In this document: in pieces, positions 9,162 through 17,296 of the stretch
How positions within the stretch are numbered: the first letter of the stretch is position 1
How the letters are laid out: each line of letters opens with the position of its first letter
Origin: Propionibacteriaceae bacterium
GTDB taxonomy: Bacteria; Actinomycetota; Actinomycetes; Propionibacteriales; Propionibacteriaceae
Length of the DNA: 64,000 bases
Assembly: GCA_031266665.1 (NCBI GenBank)
Contig: JAISAO010000024.1
Coordinates: 62,001 to 126,000 of the forward strand
Direction of reading: 5' to 3'
The notes under the pieces: model-generated
Told to the model about the DNA's origin: nothing
Database searches by the model: none
Seen by the model: the letters and a program-made list of their open reading frames with translations, nothing else
Position numbers and translations under genes: made by a program

Positions 9162-9319
9162 CCACCTTCGGCAGTCCCACCTTCGGCAGTCCCGCCCCCG
9201 CCCTGAGAGGTCCGCGCAACGGTCACGACAGCCGGGCGGGGAACGGTTTGCCACGGCCGGCGCGGGGACGGCGGATGGGATCAGGCGTCCGGCGTGCCGG
9301 CCGGGCGGCGGGTAGGCTG

Positions 9320-9562
9320 ATGGGCATGGTGTCAACGGCTTTGTGGGAGCAGGTCTCGTCTCTGTCCTTGCGGGATCAGTTCGAGCTGGCCGACCGCATC
9401 CAGTCTCAGGCGCCGTCTTTGCCGGAGGGGGTCCTGCCGATGTCGGAGTCGGAGTTGCGTGACCTGTTGGCTCGGTCGAGCGAGGCGGCGGCGGCGCACC
9501 CCGAGCAGTTGGTGACGGCTGAGGCGCTGGTGGACTCGATCCGGGATGAGCTGGGTCTGTGA
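9320..9562 (+). CDS. Putative addiction-module antitoxin
   Basis: An 80-residue acidic protein that starts at ATG 9320 (or ATG 9326, two codons later). The N-terminal half (LWEQVSSLSLRDQFELADRI) resembles the short helical antitoxins of the Unstab_antitox type, which act on RelE/ParE partners by direct binding. The main evidence is the partner: the toxin gene follows with a GTGA overlap. An ORF in this frame opens at 9155 but its first 55 residues are low-complexity Arg/Gly/Pro and are unlikely to be translated. A role as autoregulator is inferred from family behaviour, not from a visible operator. Confidence 0.68.
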   Translation: MGMVSTALWEQVSSLSLRDQFELADRIQSQAPSLPEGVLPMSESELRDLLARSSEAAAAHPEQLVTAEALVDSIRDELGL

Positions 9563-9867
9563 CTTTCCGGGTGGTGGTTTCCCCGCCGGCCCAACATCAG
9601 ATCCGAGAGATCGCGCACTGGTACGCCACGCGAGGTGTCCCCGCAGTGGCCGAGCGTTTCCTGTCCGAGTTCCGGCGGGCTGTGGACGGGTTGAAGATAA
9701 TGGCTGAGTCGCACGCGGTGGATGAGCGTTTCGGGCGGCGTCGCGCCTACCTCAAACGTTTCCCGTACACGGTCTGGTACGAGGTCGAGGGTCTGTGTGT
9801 CACTGTCTTGGCGGTGACGCACGAGGCCATGTCGAACGAGAGCATTCGCTCCCGGATCGACCTATGA
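9559..9867 (+). CDS. RelE/ParE-family toxin
   Basis: A 102-residue basic protein of RelE/ParE size. It starts with FRVVVSPPAQHQIREIAHWY, typical of ParE-like toxins, and has the central YLKRFPYTVWYEVEG beta-strand pair seen across the superfamily. RelE members cleave ribosome-bound mRNA and ParE members poison gyrase; the sequence read here does not decide between them. GTG 9559 overlaps the antitoxin stop. The pair sits immediately behind the cobalamin operon, at the left edge of an accessory insert. Confidence 0.78.
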   Translation: MTFRVVVSPPAQHQIREIAHWYATRGVPAVAERFLSEFRRAVDGLKIMAESHAVDERFGRRRAYLKRFPYTVWYEVEGLCVTVLAVTHEAMSNESIRSRIDL

Positions 9868-9986
9868 CAGGGTCTATGGCGCCAGTCCGACTTACGGTGG
9901 ACGATATATGTTGCCCCACGCTCGGACCGTCGCACTCGCCGAGACCGTCCGAAAACGGCAGGCCGTTCACTAACAGCAGCGCATCC

Positions 9987-10007
9987 GGTCGGTGGATCTG
10001 GGCTCAG
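9987..10007 (+). repeat. Dispersed repeat B, single arm
   Basis: One arm (GTGGATCTGGGCTCAG) of a palindromic intergenic repeat found as fuller copies at 30374, 45366, 45914, 46716 and 50565. It lies in the 178-bp gap between the convergent toxin and YhcG genes; no other feature was found in this gap. Confidence 0.6.
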
Positions 10008-10045
10008 TCGCAGGTGGGCTGGTGTTTGCACCCTCACTTCTGCCC

Positions 10046-11137
10046 TCACTCTGGTGGTTCCGACTGCCGGGAAGGGCCTCTCCGGGGCTCCTCTGGCCGC
10101 TCTGCCGCGTTCCCCAGTTCCTGGCGGGCGACTCGCTCCTTCGCCCGGCGCAAGATTTCTTGGAGTCGCTGCTCCAACTGTTCCTTGGACGGCAGGGCCG
10201 TCCAATACTCCGCGACAACGATGCCGTCCTTGTGCATCTGTAGCAACTCCATCTGTTCGCGGCCGGCTTCCGTGCAGAGGATCAGGCCGATGGGCGCCTC
10301 CTCTCCCTCACCCCGCTCGTATCGGTCGAGCCAGCGCAAGTAGAGTTCCATCTGCCCCTTGTAGGCGGCTTGGAAGCGGCCAATCTTGAGTTCGATCACG
10401 ACCAGGCGACGCAACGGGCGAGAGAAGAACAGCAGGTCGATGTAGAAGTCCTCGCCGTCGATGACGATCCGCTTCTGACGGGCGATGAACGCCCACCCCT
10501 GGCCGGCCTCCAGCAGGAAGGGCTCCAACTCGTGGATGATGGCCGACTCCAAGTCGCGCTCATGATAGCCGTCCTCCAGATCCAAGAAGTCGAGTAGGTA
10601 AGGGTCGCGGAAGGCGTCCACCGGCATTGCCGAGCCTTTCGGGATCTGAGAGTTGGCGATCTCGCGCCGTTCGTACGCCTTACGGGCGATGGTGTGGCGC
10701 AGTTCTTGGACACTCAGGCGTCGCGAGACGGCCTGCTCGGCGTAAAATGATCGCGTCGGCCCCGACGGCACGGGGAGCAGGGCCAGGATGTGGGTCCAAC
10801 TCAATTCTGGTATCAGCGATACCAGAATCTGCTCGTCGGGGAACTCGCGAGCGAACTTGACCATGCGGTACAGGTTGGACGCGTCGAAGCCGCGGCCGTA
10901 CCGGGCGGTCAACTGCCGCGACAGTGACGCGACAATCTGTTTGCCGTAGTCGCCGCGCTCGTCGCCGAGGACGGCGGATGAGATCAGGCGTCCGGTGTGC
11001 CAGTTGCGCAGCACCAGCGTGGCGTTGACCTGGCGGCTGGCGGCACCCCTGGCCTCCTCCACTAGGGCGGAGACCTGTTCGAACAGCTGGGCGGAGACAA
11101 CGTCGATGCCGGCGGCGTCTGGCCTGAGTTCCTTCAT
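10046..11137 (-). CDS. YhcG/DUF1016 family protein with PDDEXK nuclease domain
   Basis: A 363-residue two-domain protein. Residues 1-150 are the DUF1016 N-terminal helical domain (VLRNWHTGRLIS, YGKQIVASLSRQL, FDASNLYRMVKFA, LSWTHILALL). Residues 185-330 are the PDDEXK nuclease-like domain: DLESAIIHELEPFLLE, then IDGEDFYIDLLFF and VVIELKIGRF, which supply the acidic and E-x-K catalytic positions. Such proteins are frequent in accessory DNA beside restriction-modification and mobile genes. ATG 11137 gives the canonical start. The next gene upstream on the same strand, 100 bp away, is a cytosine methyltransferase. A truncated paralogue lies at 55537. Confidence 0.85.
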   Translation of the reverse strand: MKELRPDAAGIDVVSAQLFEQVSALVEEARGAASRQVNATLVLRNWHTGRLISSAVLGDERGDYGKQIVASLSRQLTARYGRGFDASNLYRMVKFAREFPDEQILVSLIPELSWTHILALLPVPSGPTRSFYAEQAVSRRLSVQELRHTIARKAYERREIANSQIPKGSAMPVDAFRDPYLLDFLDLEDGYHERDLESAIIHELEPFLLEAGQGWAFIARQKRIVIDGEDFYIDLLFFSRPLRRLVVIELKIGRFQAAYKGQMELYLRWLDRYERGEGEEAPIGLILCTEAGREQMELLQMHKDGIVVAEYWTALPSKEQLEQRLQEILRRAKERVARQELGNAAERPEEPRRGPSRQSEPPE

Positions 11138-11237
11138 GGGGTCAGCCTAGAGACGGGGTCTGACATCCTGACGGGCTCGGACGGCGCGACCCATCATCAG
11201 CGCTTTTGCACAGCGGTGCCGGCACCGACGAGACCGG

Positions 11238-12371
11238 TTAATCGTCCGGTCGTCCGCCGGCCAGCGGCCTGAGGTAGTGCTGGGCCAGCCATTCCACCAC
11301 CGGCACCGCCACAGCGTCGCCGAAGCCGAACAGGCTCTGGTTCACGCGGGCGCCGTCGAGGCGGTAGCGGCTGGCGCCCATCAGGGTGGCGCACTCGCGC
11401 GGCGTCAGCCAGCGGACCCGCAGCCGCCCGTGGCCGAGCCGCACCACCGCCTGCCTGGACGACCCGCCGCGAGCCGTGCGCAGGCAACCGGCGATGTCAT
11501 CGGGACGGACCTCCCAGACCGCCGCTCCCTGGCGGGTGCGACGGTAGGCGGTGCGATAGGACACCCCCGGCGCCCGCCGCAGCCGCTCGACGCGGCGCTG
11601 TTGCAGGGGCGACAGCGAGGCCACGAAGCCGCCGGTGCGGTCGTCGTCCCACCAGCGGTCGTCGGACAACGGCAGGTCCTCCAGGCACCGGCCCAGCCCG
11701 GACGTCAGCGGCGTCGGCGGCGCGGGCAGCCGCGCCCGATGGGTGCGCAGTCTCGGGTCACAGAACACCCGCCCCAGCCAATCGGGTCGCAGTTCACAAC
11801 GCTCCGGCGGGCTGGCGGGCGGGGGCGTCTGGGCGCCGACGAGGAATAGTCGCGGCCGGGACTGGGGCAGGAAACGGCGGGCGTCGATGACCAAGACGTC
11901 GGCCGAGTACCCCAGTCGGTTGAAGGCCTTGACAGCCGCCGCCAGGTCCTGGCAGCCGTGCGAGGTCGCCAGGCCGACGACGTTCTCCAGCACGGCCAGC
12001 GGCGGCCGGCCGTCGCCCAGCTCGTCCAGAACGCGGACGTACTCCCAGAAGGCGCCCGACTCCGCCCCCCGCAATCCGGCGCGGCCGCCGGCCAGCGACA
12101 GGTCGGTGCAAGGCGACGACGCCCAGGCCAGCGCGCTACCGGCCGGCAGGTCGCGGCCACGCACCTGTCGCACGTCGCCCAGCACGAACCGATGTTCCGC
12201 CGACTGGCCGAAATGGCTCTCGTACAGCGCCCGCTTGCCAGGCTCGTGGTCGTTCGACCAGACCACGCGGAAGCCGGCGGCCTCCAGGCCGAGGCGGGCC
12301 AGGCCGATGCCGGCGAAGAACTCCAGCGCCCGTGGAGCCCCCGGCGGGGGAGGGGCGGCGGGCTGACGCAT
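11238..12371 (-). CDS. DNA (cytosine-5-)-methyltransferase, no visible cognate endonuclease
   Basis: A 377-residue 5-methylcytosine methyltransferase. Conserved motifs appear in the expected order: motif I EFFAGIGLARLGLEAAGF, motif IV with the nucleophile Cys88 in SSPCTDLSLAG, motif VI ENV (129-131), motif VIII QSRPRLFLVG (170-179) and motif X GFGDAVAVPVVEWL near the C-terminus. The target-recognition region (about 200-300) is too variable to predict a site. No restriction endonuclease is encoded next to it unless the neighbouring YhcG nuclease plays that role, which is inference. A MITE-like element begins 12 bp upstream of its start codon and may carry or disrupt its promoter. Confidence 0.9.
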   Translation of the reverse strand: MRQPAAPPPPGAPRALEFFAGIGLARLGLEAAGFRVVWSNDHEPGKRALYESHFGQSAEHRFVLGDVRQVRGRDLPAGSALAWASSPCTDLSLAGGRAGLRGAESGAFWEYVRVLDELGDGRPPLAVLENVVGLATSHGCQDLAAAVKAFNRLGYSADVLVIDARRFLPQSRPRLFLVGAQTPPPASPPERCELRPDWLGRVFCDPRLRTHRARLPAPPTPLTSGLGRCLEDLPLSDDRWWDDDRTGGFVASLSPLQQRRVERLRRAPGVSYRTAYRRTRQGAAVWEVRPDDIAGCLRTARGGSSRQAVVRLGHGRLRVRWLTPRECATLMGASRYRLDGARVNQSLFGFGDAVAVPVVEWLAQHYLRPLAGGRPDD

Positions 12372-12382
12372 GGGGCCGATCC

Positions 12383-12546
12383 TAGTGTCGTGTTAGGGAA
12401 GTTCCTGACGCGGAGACGCCCGACGAGGTGTGGGGCGGCGTTGTCGTCGGCCGCCGGGCTCCAGCCCGACGACCTCCTCCGCCTGGCCATACACCCCGCC
12501 GGACGCCTCCTCCCAATCAGTCAAAAACCTCCCTAACACGACACTA
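12383..12546. mobile_element. MITE-like element with 27-bp terminal inverted repeats
   Basis: A 164-bp non-coding element bounded by near-perfect inverted repeats: TAGTGTCGTGTTAGGGA at 12383 and its complement TCCCTAACACGACACTA ending at 12546. The repeats extend inward to 27 bp with three mismatches. It encodes no transposase and has the look of a deletion derivative of an insertion sequence mobilised in trans. The outer bases form CTAG at both ends, so a TA or CTAG target duplication is possible. It lies between the methyltransferase start and the region upstream of cobH, exactly where the accessory insert meets the B12 genes. I cannot assign an IS family from memory. Confidence 0.8.
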
Positions 12547-12695
12547 GCGACGGCGCACCACGGTTCCCGGTCTTTCTGACGCGGGCCGGTAGGGTCGGCC
12601 TGTTCGGCCGCTCGGGCGCCGTCCGCCACAGCGGCGACGGCCCCACCGCAGAGTCCGACCAGATTCGACCAGAGAGCCAGAGAGGGGGTCTAAAG

Positions 12696-13328
12696 GTGAC
12701 CAGTCCATTTCTCCACGTCGCCCCGGATGACATCGAGGCCACCAGTTTCCGCATGATCGAGGCCGAGCTGCCCCGGCCGCTGGACCCGCTGACGGCGCCG
12801 ATCGTCAAGCGGGTGATCCACGCCACGGCCGACTTCGACTACGTCGACTCCCTGGTCTTCTCCGACAGCGCCGTGCCTCAGGCCCTGGCCGCCCTCGAAC
12901 AGGGCGCCACCATCGTGACCGACACCAGGATGGCCCAGGCCGGTATCAACCAGGCCGCCCTGGAACGCCTGGGCTGCGCCAGTCATTGTTACATGGCCGA
13001 CCCCGAGACGGCGGCCATGGCCGCCGCCCAGGGTGTCACCCGGGCGTCCGCCGCCGTCGATCGGGCGGTCGAGCTGCCCGGACCGCTGGTCTTCGCCGTC
13101 GGCAACGCCCCCACCGCCTTAGTCCGGCTGCACCAGCTGATGACCGCCGGACAGTTGAACCCGGCGCTGGTCGTGGCCGTGCCGGTCGGCTTCGTCAACG
13201 TGGTGGCGGCCAAAGAACTGATCCTGGCCGCCGCCGTGCCCCACATCGTCAACCGGGGCCGCAAGGGCGGCAGCACGGTGGCCGCCGCCATCATCAACGC
13301 CTTGCTCTACCAACTGGCTCGGGGCTGA
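12696..13328 (+). CDS. cobH: Precorrin-8X methylmutase
   Basis: Moves the C11 methyl group to C12, converting precorrin-8X into hydrogenobyrinate (CbiC is the cobalt-requiring homologue). The 210-residue protein shows the family pattern: FRMIEAELPR, VKRVIHATADFDY with the catalytic His, IVTDTRMAQAGIN, VFAVGNAPTAL, PVGFVNVVAAKE and RGRKGGSTVAAA. GTG 12696 is preceded by AGAGGGGG at a good distance. It is separated from the other plus-strand B12 genes by the accessory insert at 9320-12546 and is followed by a convergent gene, so it is probably transcribed alone. I found no cobalamin riboswitch in the 149 bp upstream. Confidence 0.94.
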   Translation: MTSPFLHVAPDDIEATSFRMIEAELPRPLDPLTAPIVKRVIHATADFDYVDSLVFSDSAVPQALAALEQGATIVTDTRMAQAGINQAALERLGCASHCYMADPETAAMAAAQGVTRASAAVDRAVELPGPLVFAVGNAPTALVRLHQLMTAGQLNPALVVAVPVGFVNVVAAKELILAAAVPHIVNRGRKGGSTVAAAIINALLYQLARG

Positions 13329-13393
13329 CCCCCGATCCGCCGGCTCGGTGGGGCGATAATCGCCGGACCGAGGCTCGAGGCGGTGGCTCGGCC

Positions 13394-14230
13394 TCACATC
13401 TTGGGCACGTCGAAGGCGTCGAGCAGGCGCACCAGGGAGACCTTGTGGTTGATGGCCCCCGCCTTCAACCGGACCCGATCCCGGGCGCCGTTGGTGGTGA
13501 GGAAGACATCGACCTCGTTGCTGTTTTGGTTGTAGGACAGCCCGGCGACGGGCGGGGCCAGGTGGTAATGGCTGATCGATCCCGGCTGCAGGGGTTGGCC
13601 GCGGCGCCAGAAGGTCCCCATCCGCCAGGCGAAATCCCCCATCGCCTTGGCGCTGAACTCCAACTCAAGACGGTCGACCGAGGCGGGGAAGTCCGGCCCC
13701 AGCCAGAAGTCGCTGTGGGCCTGTTGCAACAGTTGTGACAGCTGGTCGTATTGGTGTTTGTCCGCGAACAGGCCGGGGTGGGCCAAGGAGATCGGTTGGC
13801 CCTTCGCCGGATCGACCAGGAGCAGGTGGCGGCCGTTGCGCAACTGCAAATCGCGGACGTAAGGGGTGGCGGCGAAGGGCAGGGTCTGGACTGGCAGTTG
13901 GCCTCGGGCCACGGTCAGCCGGTCCGGGTGGACGGCGATGACGGTCGTCTTGTGGGGCGAGACCATCGCCCGGATGGTCAAGACGAGCCACACCAGGCCC
14001 AGCACGGTCAAAAAGATCCAGCCGATGGTGTCGTACAACTCCGCCTGGAAAGATTTATGCCAACCGGGGCGCCGGTAGTTCGCCTGGACGACGAAGCGCG
14101 GCACCAGGCCCAAGGCGATGAACACCAGGGCCATCGCCAGCGAGGCGAGTTGGCTGGAGGTCTTGACCCGGACCTCGAACTGGCCCAGGGGCTGGGCGAC
14201 GGGGGCCGACGGCGGCTGCCAAGTGTTCAC
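13394..14230 (-). CDS. Hypothetical two-TM membrane protein
   Basis: A 278-residue protein of unknown function. After a short Pro-rich N-terminus it has two transmembrane helices (about 28-48 and 72-92, ending in the charged AMVSPHKTT). These are followed by a soluble domain with a PH-like beta pattern (VIAVHPDRLTVARGQLPVQT, LQLRNGRHLLLVDP). This arrangement recalls membrane proteins with a PH-like domain, but I cannot name a family. It converges on cobH, with 65 bp between the stops, and is flanked upstream by a 213-bp non-coding stretch with short repeats. Location in the cytoplasmic membrane is inferred from the helices. Confidence 0.72.
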   Translation of the reverse strand: MNTWQPPSAPVAQPLGQFEVRVKTSSQLASLAMALVFIALGLVPRFVVQANYRRPGWHKSFQAELYDTIGWIFLTVLGLVWLVLTIRAMVSPHKTTVIAVHPDRLTVARGQLPVQTLPFAATPYVRDLQLRNGRHLLLVDPAKGQPISLAHPGLFADKHQYDQLSQLLQQAHSDFWLGPDFPASVDRLELEFSAKAMGDFAWRMGTFWRRGQPLQPGSISHYHLAPPVAGLSYNQNSNEVDVFLTTNGARDRVRLKAGAINHKVSLVRLLDAFDVPKM

Positions 14231-14308
14231 AGGGCGTCATTATGGCTGGACCTCCCCTGGGCCGCCAATCGGCGACCGCGTTCGCCCTCGCCCGATCTAG
14301 CCGACTCC

Positions 14309-14375
14309 GTTCGATCCCGTCCGGCCACGTTCGATCCCGTTCGATCCCGTCCGGCTCCGTTCGATCCGTCTTCCG
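14309..14375. repeat. Short direct repeats GTTCGATCCCGTCCGG
   Basis: The gap 14231-14443 has no gene. It contains four imperfect copies of a GTTCGATCC(CGTCCGG) word. They could be simple sequence slippage or an A/T-poor regulatory array; nothing nearby decides. Confidence 0.6.
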
Positions 14376-14443
14376 TCCACCGCTGGTACGGCCTCGACCG
14401 CCTCGCCTCGGTCGGCCAACCTTCGGCTCGGGGCACAGCGGTG

Positions 14444-15148
14444 TCAGCTCGGGTCCACCCCGGGGTCCAGTCCGACCAGCCGGTCGGCCGCCGGCCCCGC
14501 CCCCAAGTCGACTATGGCCAAAGCGCCGTAGGACAAGCGGATATGCCAAGTGGCCGCCAGCTCGACCCCCAGAACGAGCGCCAACACGGCCCGCACCACC
14601 CCGGCGTGGGTGACCGCCAACACCGGCCCCCGGTCGTGGAGTCGCAACTCGTCCAGGAGGTCTCGGCAGCGCTCCCGCACGGTCTCCCAGGTCTCACCGC
14701 CGGGCGGGGCGCATCGCTCCGGGTCTTCCGCCCAACGGTCCAGCTCGGCCCGGTCGATATCGTCCCAGCGCCGCCCCTCCCAATGGCCGAAGTCGAGCTC
14801 CAGCAGTCGGTCGTCCGGCCGGGGGTCGGGACAGACGGCGGCGGCCAGGTCGGCGCAGCGGCGCAGCGGGCTGGTCAGGCACAGCCCCACGAACGGCCCG
14901 GCGGTCGGCTCCACCAGGGGGCGAGGGGGGTGGCGCGCTGGCGAGCCGGGCGTCCGGTGGGCGTCGGCGCCGCCGCGCCCGGATGGCGCCGCTGGGTGGC
15001 TGGAAGGCGACGGATCAAGGCTCAGTCGGGCGCGCAGACGTTCGGCGGCCACCGCCAGCGTCGTCGGCTCGACCAGCAGGTCGGTGCGGCCGTAACAGAT
15101 CCCGGGGGCGACCAGCGGGGCCGGGTGCCGGACCAGGAACAGTCTCAC
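14444..15148 (-). CDS. cobC: Alpha-ribazole-5'-phosphate phosphatase (histidine phosphatase family)
   Basis: Probably removes the phosphate from alpha-ribazole-5'-phosphate or adenosylcobalamin-5'-phosphate in lower-ligand assembly. The phosphoglycerate-mutase fold is shown by FLVRHPAPL with the phospho-accepting His8, TSPLRRCADLA, ELDFGHWEGRRWDDI and VLAVTHAGVVRAVLAL. The first conserved Arg/His signature reads RHP rather than RHG, as in several CobC proteins. About 45 residues of Ser/Pro/Arg-rich sequence (45-90) are inserted before the SPLRR motif, lengthening it to 234 residues against the usual near 200. It is the last gene of the minus-strand cobT-cobS-cobC group, seven bases after cobS. 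The specific substrate rests on this context. Confidence 0.8.
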   Translation of the reverse strand: MRLFLVRHPAPLVAPGICYGRTDLLVEPTTLAVAAERLRARLSLDPSPSSHPAAPSGRGGADAHRTPGSPARHPPRPLVEPTAGPFVGLCLTSPLRRCADLAAAVCPDPRPDDRLLELDFGHWEGRRWDDIDRAELDRWAEDPERCAPPGGETWETVRERCRDLLDELRLHDRGPVLAVTHAGVVRAVLALVLGVELAATWHIRLSYGALAIVDLGAGPAADRLVGLDPGVDPS

Positions 15149-15155
15149 GCCGGCC

Positions 15156-15962
15156 TCACAAGCCGGCGCCGGCCAGCGCCAGCAGCGTCAGATAGACCGC
15201 CGTCTCGGTCAACTGCTGGGCCGCCCCCAGGCAATCCCCGGTGTAGCCGCCCAGGCGCCGTTTGAACCAATGGGCCAAGACCGAACTGAGGACCAGGGCC
15301 ACCACCCCGGAGAGCAGCCACCAGGGCCGCCACCAGGCCCAGGCGGCGCCGGGCAGCAGCCAGACGGTGGCCGCCGCCAACTGGGAGACCGACAAGGGTT
15401 GGGCGATGGCCCGGGACTTGCCGGAGGCGTTGTCGCGGGCGTAATGGCCGCGCCAGATGATTGTCAGCAAACACCAGCGGCTGACCACCTGTGCCCAGAC
15501 CACACCGCCCAGGCCCATCCCTCCGGCGGTCTCTAGCAGGGCGCTGAGGGCCGTGATCTTGACCCCGAACAACAACACCAGGCCGAGGATGGCGTAGACC
15601 CCGACCCGGGAGTCCTTCATGATGTCCAGGACGCGCTGGCGCGAGCCGCCGGCCCCGAAGCCGTCGCAAACGTCGGCCAGCCCGTCCTCGTGCAGCCCGC
15701 CGGTCAGCCAGACGCCGGCCGCCAGCCCCAGGACGACGGCCACCGGCCCGGGCCACAGCCGACCGGCGCCCGCCATGACGCCGGCCACCACCCCTCCGAC
15801 GACCCAACCGACGGCCGGCAGGTAACGGGTCGAACGCCGCAGCCAGGCGTCGCTGTGGCCGACCCAGGCCGGGGCCGGCAGCCGGGTGTAGAAGCGCAGG
15901 GCGGTCCAGAACAGGCGCAACTCTAATTTGGGACGCCACTCCCGCGTCCGGTCGGCGCTCAT
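15156..15962 (-). CDS. cobS: Adenosylcobinamide-GDP ribazoletransferase (cobalamin synthase)
   Basis: Polytopic membrane enzyme that joins adenosylcobinamide-GDP to alpha-ribazole (phosphate) in the last step of cobalamin assembly. The 268-residue protein has the catalytic signature GGLHEDGLADVCDGFGAG and IMKDSRVGVYAI followed by several hydrophobic helices. ATG 15962 (MSADRTREW) is the chosen start: the open frame extends 83 codons upstream, but that part is almost pure Arg/Pro/Gly and has no ribosome site. It follows cobT after a 178-bp gap and is closely coupled to cobC. Confidence 0.93.
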   Translation of the reverse strand: MSADRTREWRPKLELRLFWTALRFYTRLPAPAWVGHSDAWLRRSTRYLPAVGWVVGGVVAGVMAGAGRLWPGPVAVVLGLAAGVWLTGGLHEDGLADVCDGFGAGGSRQRVLDIMKDSRVGVYAILGLVLLFGVKITALSALLETAGGMGLGGVVWAQVVSRWCLLTIIWRGHYARDNASGKSRAIAQPLSVSQLAAATVWLLPGAAWAWWRPWWLLSGVVALVLSSVLAHWFKRRLGGYTGDCLGAAQQLTETAVYLTLLALAGAGL

Positions 15963-16140
15963 AACGGACCGCGCCCGCCGTCGGCCGAGTCGGCGATCCG
16001 GCCCCCGGCGTGGTCGGCCTCTGGTCCCACGGCCAGACTGGCGGTCCGGCCGGGCTGGCCAGCGCTTCGGGTCGGGCTTCGGCCCCGGTCTCGTCCGGCG
16101 GTCTGGCCCGGGGCGCCCATGGTCCGGCCGGGCGTCGGGC

Positions 16141-17211
16141 TCACGGGTCGGACGGCGGCGGGGCCGCCCCGGCGGCGGCCTCCGGCTCCCCGGTGGCAAC
16201 GCCGGCCTCATCGAAGCTGGCCATTTGGTTGACGAAATCGACGGCCGACACCAGTAGGGGATAGGCCGCGGCGCAGCCGCTGCCCTCGCCCAGGCGCATC
16301 CCCAGGTCGAGCAGCGGCTCGGCCCCCAGGTGGTCCAACACCCGGCCGTGCCCCGGCTCGCCCGAGCGGTGGCAGAAGACGGCCCCGGCGATGATCGTCG
16401 GGTCCAGCGACCAGGCCGCCAGGAAGGCCGCCGTGGCCACGAAACCGTCGATCAGCAGCAGCCGCCGGGTGGCCTGGGCGCGGCCCATGGCGCCGCACAT
16501 CTGGGCGATCTCGAAACCGCCGAACCAGCCCAGGGCCTCCCGGGCGTCGGCCGGGGCCGGGCGTCGGGCCTGGACCCGGCGCAGAACGTCCAGCTTGCGC
16601 TCCAGACCGGCCCCGCGCAGGCCCGAGCCGGGGCCGACGCAGTCCGCCAACGGCAACCCGGTCAGGCCGCTGACCAGCAGACTGGCCGAACTGGTGTTGC
16701 CGATGCCGAGTTCGCCGAAGCCGATGACATTGCACCTAGGATCGACCACCCGGTCGATCACCTCGGCCCCGGCGGCCAGACAACGCTCAACTTGGGCGGC
16801 CGTCATGGCCTCCCCGGTCAGGGCGTCGCCCGTCCCTGGCCCCATCCAATGGTCGATCATCCCGGCCGGCCGCCGGTCCGGCCAGTCCACCCCGGCGTCG
16901 ACCAGCCGGACCGTGATGCCGTGTTGGCGGGCCAAGACGTTGACACCGGCCCCGCCGGCCAAGATATTGACCGCCATCTGGGCGGTGACGGCCTTGGGGT
17001 AGGCGCTGACGCCCTCGGCCGACAAGCCGTGGTCGGCCGCGAAGACCACGATCTCGGGCTGGCTCAAAGCCGGTTCGACCGTGCCCTGCCAGCGACAGAT
17101 CTGGGCCGCCAGCGTCTCCAGCCGACCGAGGGCCCCCAGCGGTTTGGTCTTCTGGTCGATGACCCGCCGGATGCGTTCATCCAGGTCGTGGTCCGCTAAC
17201 TCCTGTGGCAT
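16141..17211 (-). CDS. cobT: Nicotinate-nucleotide--dimethylbenzimidazole phosphoribosyltransferase
   Basis: Makes alpha-ribazole-5'-phosphate from NaMN and dimethylbenzimidazole, the nucleotide-loop precursor. At 356 residues it is full length and shows the family landmarks: QKTKPLGALGRLE, VVFAADHGLSAEGVSAYP, ILAGGAGVNVLARQ, GFGELGIGNTSSAS and LGMRLGEGSGCAAAYPL. The last contains the active-site Glu. A short Ala/Gly/Pro tail ends it. It starts 85 bp downstream of ileS on the same strand and leads the cobT-cobS-cobC group. Confidence 0.95.
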   Translation of the reverse strand: MPQELADHDLDERIRRVIDQKTKPLGALGRLETLAAQICRWQGTVEPALSQPEIVVFAADHGLSAEGVSAYPKAVTAQMAVNILAGGAGVNVLARQHGITVRLVDAGVDWPDRRPAGMIDHWMGPGTGDALTGEAMTAAQVERCLAAGAEVIDRVVDPRCNVIGFGELGIGNTSSASLLVSGLTGLPLADCVGPGSGLRGAGLERKLDVLRRVQARRPAPADAREALGWFGGFEIAQMCGAMGRAQATRRLLLIDGFVATAAFLAAWSLDPTIIAGAVFCHRSGEPGHGRVLDHLGAEPLLDLGMRLGEGSGCAAAYPLLVSAVDFVNQMASFDEAGVATGEPEAAAGAAPPPSDP

Positions 17212-17296
17212 CGCCCCAGCCTAATGGCCGCCGCTGGGCCAGCCGCGTCCGGCGGGCGTCGGAGGCTGTCTGCACGACCGTCCGCCCTCCGAGCGG

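Noticed and set aside
9155-9319. Upstream extension of the antitoxin frame
   Set aside because: The segment is Arg/Gly/Pro-rich and not antitoxin-like; the ATG pair at 9320/9326 gives the expected size.
15963-16211. 83-codon N-terminal extension of cobS in the open frame
   Set aside because: Almost only Arg, Pro, Gly and Asp, no ribosome site, and the family's N-terminus aligns with the ATG at 15962.
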